Assembly (NCBI GenBank): GCA_030424705.1
Contig: JAUHWJ010000187.1
Span: 1-5,303 of the forward strand
Source: Alphaproteobacteria bacterium
GTDB lineage: Bacteria > Pseudomonadota > Alphaproteobacteria > Rhodobacterales > Rhodobacteraceae
DNA length: 5,303 nucleotides
Direction of reading: 5' to 3'
In this document: positions 1 through 4,618 of the stretch, one piece after another
Numbering within the stretch: position 1 is the stretch's first letter
Layout: each line of letters starts with the position of its first letter
Notes under the pieces: model-generated
Database searches by the model: none
The model's input: only the letters and a program-made list of their open reading frames with translations
Told to the model about the DNA's origin: nothing
Position numbers and translations under genes: made by a program

Positions 1-422
1 AGAAGGAGGGCGACCCGGACGCGCTCCACACCTTCGCGGAGATGGAGCGGATCTGCCCCGAACCCTCCCTCTTCGACGTGATGGACGCGCTGCAGGCCCG
101 CCTTTCCTTCCTCCGGCAATGGCAGACCTCCCTCGCAGACCGCCCCCTCCTCATCCTCCCCGTCTCCGCCGAGCCCCCCTTCCCGGACCAGCTCGACCAG
201 ACGGATTTCGCGCGCTGCTACGAGGCGATGCTGCCGCAATGCGGCCTGCCGCTGATGGGCGTCCCGGCCGCGAGCGTCTTCACCGGCTTCTGCGACATGG
301 AGGCGGGCCGCGCCCCCGTCGGCGCCCAGCTCGTCGCGCCAAGGTTCCGCGAGGATATCCTCATCGCCGCGATGGCGGAGATCGAGGCGCGGGGGGAGAA
401 GCCGGGAATCGCGGAGCCCTGA
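1..422 (+). CDS. Amidase-signature family enzyme, C-terminal part (5' end outside window)
   Basis: The reading frame is already open at base 3 and gives 139 residues before the TGA at 420-422. The true start lies upstream, so the ATG at 42 is only an internal methionine. The last third has the typical amidase ending: GLPLMGVPAASVFTGF, then a Gly-Ala-Gln-Leu-Val-Ala-Pro-Arg-Phe-Arg-Glu-Asp run and a final helix AAMAEIEAR. In this family that segment closes the fold and lines the substrate pocket. The Ser-cisSer-Lys catalytic triad of amidases lies further N-terminal and is not in the window, so activity and substrate cannot be judged. The preceding stretch (RQWQTSLADRPLLILPVSAEPPFP) matches the family's usual 'hydrophobic strand plus PxxxxPPF' region. 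It is probably a soluble amide hydrolase of a small molecule. A GatA-type transamidase subunit is less likely but cannot be excluded from the C-terminus alone. Confidence 0.85.
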   Translation, partial: KEGDPDALHTFAEMERICPEPSLFDVMDALQARLSFLRQWQTSLADRPLLILPVSAEPPFPDQLDQTDFARCYEAMLPQCGLPLMGVPAASVFTGFCDMEAGRAPVGAQLVAPRFREDILIAAMAEIEARGEKPGIAEP

Positions 423-532
423 GGGGGGCGCTCCCTCCTCCCGTCTGCGACAGCAGGCCGAAGAGAGGGCAAGCGAAAGCGCAGCCGCCAATCTCTACCC
501 CCCATTGCGCGCCGACAGCGCCCCAAGCGCCC

Positions 533-560
533 GGCCGATTTGACCCGCGTCAAATCGGCC
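533..560. repeat. Perfect 12-bp inverted repeat with 4-base loop
   Basis: The left arm ggccgatttgac (533-544) is exactly complementary to the right arm gtcaaatcggcc (549-560), with loop ccgc. It lies 110 bases after the amidase stop. It could act as an RNA hairpin (terminator or 3' stabiliser) or as a DNA operator. No T-tract follows, so classical intrinsic termination is not supported. Part of it, cgcgtcaaatc (546-556), also occurs at 3383-3393, which suggests a recurring genomic element. Confidence 0.75.
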
Positions 561-587
561 CGCAGTCGTCGCCCCCCGGCGACTGCG
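561..587 (+). repeat. Second hairpin, directly abutting the first (11 bp with one G-U)
   Basis: Arm 561-571 (cgcagtcgtcg) pairs with 577-587 (cggcgactgcg), leaving a five-C loop. The only non-Watson-Crick pair is U569-G579. That pair is stable in plus-strand RNA but becomes an A-C mismatch in minus-strand RNA, so if it folds as RNA, the plus strand is favoured. The two hairpins touch with no gap and would stack end to end. Confidence 0.6.
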
Positions 588-656
588 AGTCCGCAGCCGC
601 CGCGACGACTACGGCCCGATTTCCGACCGACGCGGCGGCTCGGCGCCCCTCGGCCT

Positions 657-707
657 CCGCAGGGGCTCCGGCCGAACGGCCCCTGCGGCTTTCCACCGGA
701 AAGCCGC
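657..707. repeat. Two overlapping 10-bp perfect hairpins
   Basis: The first hairpin pairs 657-666 (ccgcaggggc) with 679-688 (gcccctgcgg) around a 12-base loop. The second pairs 685-694 (gcggctttcc) with 698-707 (ggaaagccgc) around loop acc. They share bases 685-688, so full pairing of one shortens the other and they could act as alternatives. A weaker 7-bp stem, tggcgcg (720-726) with cgcgcca (734-740), follows. Whether they act as terminators of the amidase transcript or as regulatory DNA is unknown. Confidence 0.6.
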
Positions 708-750
708 TGATCGGGGCCGTGGCGCGCAAACCCCGCGCCAGCCGCGAAAT

Positions 751-770
751 CCCGTGCTACCCTCGCCCTT
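751..770 (+). promoter_or_regulatory. Possible promoter -10 region just upstream of the pentapeptide gene
   Basis: The motif cccgtgcta (751-759) is identical to one at 4584-4592 upstream of the SDR gene and resembles a GC-rich -10 element (TGCTAC, 755-760). Transcription from it would begin about 6-10 bases downstream, at or just before the ATG at 771. That fits the complete lack of a Shine-Dalgarno sequence there. No clear -35 box was found 16-18 bases upstream, so this is a tentative call. Confidence 0.35.
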
Positions 771-2987
771 ATGATTGGAGACCGGGAAAAACCCCGCCGC
801 CTCACCCTCCCGCCGGAGGAGGCGCTGCCGCGGATCGACGCGATCACCGTCAACGCCCGCGCCACATGGTTCGCCCTCCTCGGCCTCCTCGCCTTCGTCG
901 GCGTCACCCTCCTCGGCGTGGAGGACATCGACTTCTTCGACGCGAGCCGGAGGACGGACCTGCCGCTCGTCGGCGTCTCCGTCCCCACCCTCACCTTCTT
1001 CTGGGTCGCCCCGGCGCTCACCGCCGCCATCTACGCGTATTTTCACTTCTACCTGATGAAATTGTGGGACGCCTTGGCCGAAGCCCCCGCGCAGGTGAAG
1101 GGCCGCCGCCTCGGCGACCTCGTCCATCCCTGGCTGGTGACGGATGCCGCCCTCTGGTTCCGCCGGCACGAGGGCGCGACGGCGGACCGCCCGCTCCGCA
1201 TCGTCTCCGGCTTCACCGCGGGCGCCCTGAGCTGGGGCTTCGGCTGGGCCGTCCTCGGCTACGCCTGGTGGCGCTCCCACACCGCGCATCTCGAATGGAT
1301 GAGCCTCTGGCTCCTCGCCCTCTTCGTCTTCTCCCTCTGGGTCGGCGTCTCCAGCCTCCACGCCGCATGGCGAAGGGTCGGGCATGGCGAGACGCGGGTG
1401 AGACACCAGGGCAAATGGCCCCGCCGCGCGGTGCTGGCGGCGGCGGTTCCGCTGGTGGTGGTCTCGTGGCTGCGGACGGAGGGGGGGCTCGAAAGTGCGG
1501 TGGCCCGGGTGGGAGACTGGGCGATCAAACGAGAGTTCGTGACCGAAGAGCAGTTCGTGGCGGCCTTTGCGGTCCAAGGACAGGGGCAAAAGCGCGAACG
1601 CCTCGCGGAGCGCTGGCGCGAGGTCGTGGCGGAGCCGAAGCAGTTCGCCGCGCGGTTCTACAACGACGGCGAAGACGACAATCAACGCGCGCATCTCCGC
1701 CGCCGAATGCTTGAGACCGGTCTTCTCTCCACCCCCTGGCTCTCTGATCGGCTTGAAGCGCTGCCTTCCGTGATCGCGCAGTATCTTTCACTGGCCCCCA
1801 TAGACCTCTTTGAGGCGCGGATCGTGGAAAAGCCGGAAAGCTGGTTAGAATTCGAGACGGCTGAGGCGGACTTTCGCGCCGAATGGTGCAGGCGGCGGGA
1901 GCGCCCGGTCTCCGCCTGCATCGAACCGCCGGAAACGGAGGAGGGCGAGCCGGACACGGACATGCTGGCGGCGCGAAGAGCCGCTCGGGACGAATGGTGT
2001 TCGGACGGCAAGATCGCCGAAGATCGCTGCGAGGCCTTCTTTGCGCGGGAGGAAGAGGCCCTTCTCGCGGACTGGAAGCAGCATCGCAGCGAATACCGCT
2101 CCACCCTCGCCCGCCCTTCGCTGCAGGGGCGAGACCTGCGTGGCGCCAATCTTGCCGGCGCTTTTCTTACCGGCATCAATCTACAGCAGGCACGGATGGA
2201 GGGGGCAATTCTTTATTCGGTGCGGATGGAGGGGGCGAACCTCGCAGGGGCTCGGCTGGCGGGGGCAAACTTCCGCGGGGCGCGGCTTGAGGGGGCAATA
2301 CTCGAAGCGGCGCGGATGGAGGGGGCGGAACTTGGCTACGCTCAGCTGGAGGGAGCGACGCTAAGCAAGGCGTGGATGATGGGCGCAGATCTTTACAAGG
2401 CTCGACTGGACGGGGCCGAACTCAGAAAGGCGCGGCTCGAGGGGGCGAAACTCGAAGCAGCGCAAATGGAGGGGGCGGACCTCGCTTGGGTGCGACTGGA
2501 AGGGGCGAACCTCAGAAACGCGCGAATGAATAGGGCGGTCCTCTACGGGGCGTGGATGCAGAAGGCTAACCTGGTTGGAACCCGCCTCGATCATGCGATC
2601 CTTAGTGGGGCGCAGATGGAAGGGGCATTCCTTAGAAGGGCGCAGATGGAAGGGGCGAACCTCACGCAAGCGAAGCTGGAGCGCGCCGACCTCCGAGAAG
2701 TAAACCTGAACTATGCCGACCTCAGGGGAGCGACTTTTGAAGATGCCGACCTCAAAGATGCGACGAATGCCGGCGCAAACGCCAGATCAGTAGATCTTAC
2801 AAGAGCGATGTCTATGACCCAAGAAAGTGTCAATGCATTGTTCGGCGATCGCACCACCAGGCTCCCCATAGGCTATCGCCGCACCGACCTGATGGAGCGC
2901 GAACCCGACGGAAGCTCATTTGGCCCCGACCCCGACTACGAAGCCTGGCTCGCCGCCGGCGCCCCGCCCGGCAAGCCCCTCCCCTGA
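771..2987 (+). CDS. Multi-pass membrane protein with a long C-terminal pentapeptide-repeat beta-helix
   Basis: This is a 738-residue protein. Hydrophobic segments lie near residues 32-50, 69-92, 146-167, 176-199 and 220-235. Basic stretches (KGRR..., RRHEG..., RRVGHGETRVRHQGKWPRR) flank them in a pattern that predicts N-terminus inside and C-terminus outside after five passes. Residues 240-450 form a charged, probably helical stem. It holds the only four cysteines, at 373, 383, 410 and 420, as two EWC-x9-C pairs. Residues 451-680 are 46 tandem pentapeptides of the A(D/N)LXX class, which in known structures (MfpA, Qnr) build a right-handed quadrilateral beta-helix. A 58-residue tail, rich in Pro, Gly and acidic residues, ends the protein. 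The ATG at 771 is the only possible start: an in-frame TGA lies at 708-710 with no ATG, GTG or TTG between. There is no ribosome-binding site. Similar membrane domains are, from memory, fused to pentapeptide repeats in other proteobacteria, but the function is unknown. A scaffold or binding role at the membrane is inference. Confidence 0.88.
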   Translation: MIGDREKPRRLTLPPEEALPRIDAITVNARATWFALLGLLAFVGVTLLGVEDIDFFDASRRTDLPLVGVSVPTLTFFWVAPALTAAIYAYFHFYLMKLWDALAEAPAQVKGRRLGDLVHPWLVTDAALWFRRHEGATADRPLRIVSGFTAGALSWGFGWAVLGYAWWRSHTAHLEWMSLWLLALFVFSLWVGVSSLHAAWRRVGHGETRVRHQGKWPRRAVLAAAVPLVVVSWLRTEGGLESAVARVGDWAIKREFVTEEQFVAAFAVQGQGQKRERLAERWREVVAEPKQFAARFYNDGEDDNQRAHLRRRMLETGLLSTPWLSDRLEALPSVIAQYLSLAPIDLFEARIVEKPESWLEFETAEADFRAEWCRRRERPVSACIEPPETEEGEPDTDMLAARRAARDEWCSDGKIAEDRCEAFFAREEEALLADWKQHRSEYRSTLARPSLQGRDLRGANLAGAFLTGINLQQARMEGAILYSVRMEGANLAGARLAGANFRGARLEGAILEAARMEGAELGYAQLEGATLSKAWMMGADLYKARLDGAELRKARLEGAKLEAAQMEGADLAWVRLEGANLRNARMNRAVLYGAWMQKANLVGTRLDHAILSGAQMEGAFLRRAQMEGANLTQAKLERADLREVNLNYADLRGATFEDADLKDATNAGANARSVDLTRAMSMTQESVNALFGDRTTRLPIGYRRTDLMEREPDGSSFGPDPDYEAWLAAGAPPGKPLP
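2121..2810 (+). repeat. In-frame 30-bp tandem repeat encoding 23 decapeptides
   Basis: The DNA repeats with an exact 30-base period and no indel, encoding 23 units of ten residues (protein residues 451-680). The clearest block is 2151-2720. The typical unit is L-x-x-A-(R/Q)-(M/L)-E-G-A-x. Six units have MEGA exactly (at residues 476, 486, 516, 566, 616 and 626) and four have LEGA. At DNA level the core reads roughly cggatggagggggcgaac. Each unit is two pentapeptides, and two units make one 20-residue coil of the helix. Units drift towards a more ordinary A(D/N)L pattern near the end (residues 637-665), as expected if copies expanded internally and the edges are older. Confidence 0.85.
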
Positions 2988-3020
2988 CCGCCCCGCGCCC
3001 GGCCCGCCGCCTCGCGCATC

Positions 3021-3044
3021 CCCCCTCCCGCCTGCGGGAGGGGG
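3021..3044. terminator. GC-rich hairpin after the pentapeptide gene, terminator-like
   Basis: A perfect 10-bp stem pairs cccccTcccg (3021-3030) with cgggaggggg (3035-3044) around loop cctg. It begins 34 bases after the stop codon. It is strong enough to end or protect the transcript, but no T-run follows on either strand, so it may equally be a REP-like interspersed hairpin. Confidence 0.4.
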
Positions 3045-3047
3045 CGA

Positions 3048-3117
3048 GGGAAAGGGGCGTGCCGCATGCGCCAAACCAGATCCATGAAAAATCATGGACC
3101 ACCCGCATCCCTTTCCC
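3048..3117. repeat. Long interrupted inverted repeat capped by a 7-bp hairpin
   Basis: The outer arm gggaaaggg (3048-3056) pairs with ccctttccc (3109-3117). Next, atgcg (3066-3070) pairs with cgcat (3104-3108). At the tip, tccatga (3081-3087) pairs with tcatgga (3092-3098) around loop aaaa. The three helices are collinear and could form one extended, bulged cruciform or RNA stem. The tip is the counterpart of the CATG palindromes in the two modules to the right. Confidence 0.5.
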
Positions 3118-3136
3118 CGCCGCGCCAGAGGCGATC

Positions 3137-3280
3137 CCCTCCCCCCGCCGGGGCGAGGGAGAGGGAGGGGGGCCGCCCGCCCCAAAACCCTCCCGAACCG
3201 CCCTTGAAACAATTCGATCACGACTTTTATCGTTCAAAATCAACGCCCCGATCCCGATTTCCATGGAAATCCCCCGAATC
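3137..3280. repeat. Intergenic repeat copy A (hairpin plus 75-base conserved block)
   Basis: The copy opens with a hairpin: ccctc and cccc (3137-3141, 3143-3146) pair with gggg and gaggg (3150-3153, 3155-3159), with a C-C mismatch between. It then runs through ggggccgcccgccc (3169-3182) to a block at 3206-3280. Bases 3206-3271 align without gaps to 3358-3423, with about 55 of 66 bases identical. The block ends in a perfect 16-bp palindrome, gatttccatggaaatc (3256-3271). Confidence 0.7.
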
Positions 3281-3294
3281 GAGCCCGAAAACCG

Positions 3295-3433
3295 CCCCCT
3301 CCCCCCGGGCGGAGGCGGGAGAGGGGCCGCCCGCCCGCACTCCCTCCCGCAAACCCTGAAACAATCCGATCACGACTTTTATCGCGTCAAATCAAAGCCC
3401 CGAGCCCGATAACCATGGTTATCCCCGGGAATC
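3295..3433. repeat. Intergenic repeat copy B, homologous to copy A
   Basis: The copy has a GC-rich front with a small hairpin (cctcc 3298-3302 with ggagg 3311-3315). The exact 14-mer ggggccgcccgccc recurs at 3323-3336, followed by the conserved block from 3358. Its palindrome is gataaccatggttatc (3408-3423), also perfect over 16 bp. The offset to copy A is 154 bases at the 14-mer and 152 in the block, so the copies differ by only small indels. It ends seven bases before the stop codon of the minus-strand gene. Confidence 0.7.
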
Positions 3434-3439
3434 CGCCCC

Positions 3440-4519
3440 CTACTCCCCCTCCACCGTCACGAACGTCGCCAGTTCCGGCGCCGCCAGCCCGAGGCTCATG
3501 CCGCACATCACCCCCGGCACGAAGGCGGCGTCGTAGATCTCCATCACCGCCCCGTCGATCCGGAACCATTCCGCCACCGACCCGGTCGAAAGGTCGATGA
3601 TCTGCGCCCCCGTCCAGGCCTCGCTGTCCGCCGCCTTCAGCTTCTCGTCGAGCGCCAGCCCCTCGAACCTTTTGTATCGCGGCCTTGACAGCCCCACGAC
3701 CGCGAAGCCCCCGTGAAAGGATAGCCCCCGCACGAAGCCGGGGCAGAAGCAGATCGCCGTCTTCTCCCCCGTCTTCCGGTCCACCTCCATCAACTCCCCC
3801 GTGCCTGAATTGAGCACGAAGAGCCGCCCCTGATGCACCCGCGGCGAATGCGGCATGGAGAGGCCCGTCGCCACCACCTCCCCGCTCGCCACCTCCACGA
3901 TCACCCCGCCATCCGCCCGCCTGTCCCGCCACCCGTCCACCGTGTCGGAGCGGGAGCAGGCGGTGACATAGGCGGGCGCCCCCGCCTCCATCGCCATGCC
4001 GTTCAGATGGCACCGGTCCTCCGCCACGAGGCGGGAGATGAAGGGCGGCCGCCAGACAGGCCGGAAGCTGTGCGTCTCGGAAAGCGTGGCGAGGCAGTTC
4101 CACTTCGTGACGACAAAGACGGGCCGCCCCTCCGCATCGAACCCCACGTCATGCGCATCCACCGCCCCGATGGGGGAGATGCGGCGCGGCACGAAGCAGG
4201 CGTCATAGATCTCGTTCACCCGCTGGTCGGGCGAAAGGGCGGAGACCATCTCGATGATCGCCCCCTGCGTGGCGAGCGCGATCCGCCTGCCCGCAACCGC
4301 GATCCCCATCGCCTGCTGGAACAACCGCTCGTCCACCAGCAGCCCGCCGCGCGGATTCCGCCCGATCAGGTAGAACTTGCCGGACTGGTAGGAAGAGAGC
4401 GCCAGCGAAACCCCCGCCTGCGCCAGCCAGCGCACGAGACCCGGCGACATCGAATAGGTGACCTGCTGCGGCGCGGCGATCCCCTGCCCCGCCGCCGGTT
4501 GCGGCTGCTCTTCGGCCAT
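3440..4519 (-). CDS. TIGR03032/DUF4915-type protein of unknown function
   Basis: This 359-residue protein has no signal peptide or membrane segment, so it is probably cytoplasmic. It carries the conserved blocks I associate with the TIGR03032 (DUF4915) family: SYQSGK (43-48), DAHDVGF (121-127), DRCHLNGMA (168-176), SDTVDGWR (191-198), GLSMPHSPR (219-227), PGFVRGL (260-266) and EIYDAAFVPG (327-336). The length is normal for the family. Repeated short strands ending in turns (for example LFVLNSGTGELMEVDRKTGE) suggest a beta-propeller-like fold, which is inference. The His/Asp/Asn/Cys-rich motifs could form a binding site, but no reaction is established. The start at 4519 is well supported: on the minus strand GGAGG (4525-4529) lies five bases upstream. 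The gene is convergent with the pentapeptide gene and divergent from the SDR gene. Its stop (TAG, 3440-3442) sits beside the intergenic repeat. Confidence 0.88.
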   Translation of the reverse strand: MAEEQPQPAAGQGIAAPQQVTYSMSPGLVRWLAQAGVSLALSSYQSGKFYLIGRNPRGGLLVDERLFQQAMGIAVAGRRIALATQGAIIEMVSALSPDQRVNEIYDACFVPRRISPIGAVDAHDVGFDAEGRPVFVVTKWNCLATLSETHSFRPVWRPPFISRLVAEDRCHLNGMAMEAGAPAYVTACSRSDTVDGWRDRRADGGVIVEVASGEVVATGLSMPHSPRVHQGRLFVLNSGTGELMEVDRKTGEKTAICFCPGFVRGLSFHGGFAVVGLSRPRYKRFEGLALDEKLKAADSEAWTGAQIIDLSTGSVAEWFRIDGAVMEIYDAAFVPGVMCGMSLGLAAPELATFVTVEGE

Positions 4520-4524
4520 GATCC

Positions 4525-4529
4525 CCTCC
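4525..4529 (-). promoter_or_regulatory. Shine-Dalgarno for the DUF4915-type gene
   Basis: The minus strand reads GGAGGGGATC immediately before the ATG. The GGAGG core has a five-base spacer to the start, which fixes the start at 4519. Confidence 0.7.
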
Positions 4530-4605
4530 GCTGCCTCTGCGCAAGGCTACGGCGCCGGCGCGGCGGCTTCAACGACGCCGAGGCCCGTGCTAGGCCGGCT
4601 GAAAC

Positions 4606-4610
4606 GGAGG
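4606..4610 (+). promoter_or_regulatory. Shine-Dalgarno for the SDR gene
   Basis: GGAGG within acggaggaggcgg lies eight bases before the ATG at 4619. It supports that start, which also puts the first beta-strand of the Rossmann fold at the usual distance from the N-terminus. Confidence 0.7.
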
Positions 4611-4618
4611 AGGCGGAC

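Larger units (their letters stand above)
423..770. other. 348-base intergenic region rich in inverted repeats, no gene seen
   Basis: I see no credible coding region here. The long frames that cross it on both strands are low-complexity Arg/Pro/Ala/Gly products typical of GC-rich shadow frames. The region holds at least five inverted repeats (533-560, 561-587, 657-688, 685-707, 720-740) and a promoter-like motif near 751-760. The tail of the amidase transcript presumably ends somewhere in this chain. No hairpin is followed by a run of T, so any terminator here is not of the canonical intrinsic type. Confidence 0.7.
2988..3439. other. 452-base convergent intergenic region made of repeats and hairpins, no gene seen
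   Basis: The region separates the 3' ends of two convergent genes and must contain terminators for both. The short frames through it are Pro/Arg/Gly-rich and follow the GC-rich hairpins, so I call no gene. It reads as about three modules. Each begins with a C-run/G-run hairpin (3021-3044, 3137-3159, 3295-3326) and continues into a less GC-rich stretch centred on a CATG-containing inverted repeat (3081-3098, 3256-3271, 3408-3423). The second and third modules are clearly homologous. The first is related in layout only. Confidence 0.7.
4520..4618. promoter_or_regulatory. Divergent promoter region between the DUF4915-type gene and the SDR gene
   Basis: These 99 bases must supply promoters for both genes. 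Candidate -35 boxes overlap: TTCAAC on the plus strand (4568-4573) and TTGAAG on the minus strand (complement of 4567-4572). Plus-strand -10 candidate: GCTAGG (4589-4594), inside cccgtgcta-gg, with a short 15-base spacer. Minus-strand -10 candidate: GTAGCC (complement of 4545-4550), with a 16-base spacer. A 10-bp palindrome gcgccggcgc (4552-4561) lies within the minus-strand spacer and could be an operator, although such GC palindromes arise easily by chance here. All box assignments are by eye. Confidence 0.35.

Noticed and set aside
421..437. Small gaggg...ccctc hairpin directly after the amidase stop as a terminator
   Set aside because: Only five pairs with a seven-base loop and no T-run. 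In DNA this GC-rich it is expected by chance.
609..1694. Minus-strand open frame of 361 codons opposite the pentapeptide gene
   Set aside because: It is antisense to the membrane domain, highly charged and low in complexity. It mirrors the third-position C bias of the real gene.
119..1714. Long plus-strand open frame of 531 codons overlapping the amidase end, the gap and the membrane-protein gene
   Set aside because: The product is almost entirely Arg, Pro, Ala and Gly, has no family motif, and crosses two better-supported genes in another frame. It is a typical high-GC shadow.
2041..2669. Repetitive shadow frames over the pentapeptide block (GWRGQ-like on plus, VRPFHLRPSE-like on minus)
   Set aside because: A 30-base period is a multiple of three, so every frame looks repetitive and stays open. 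Only the L-x-x-A-R-M-E-G-A frame matches a known fold and continues into a full-length protein.
2121..2810. CRISPR array (30-bp repeats)
   Set aside because: The units are contiguous with no unique spacers and are in frame within a coding region.
771..2987. Qnr/MfpA-type gyrase protection or immunity protein
   Set aside because: Those are about 180-220 residues, cytoplasmic, and lack membrane segments. Here the repeats follow five predicted passes and have a different ten-residue pattern.
3387..4103. Minus-strand 238-codon frame overlapping the DUF4915-type gene
   Set aside because: It is Gly/Arg-rich without motifs, and the overlapping frame 3440-4519 has clear family blocks and a Shine-Dalgarno.
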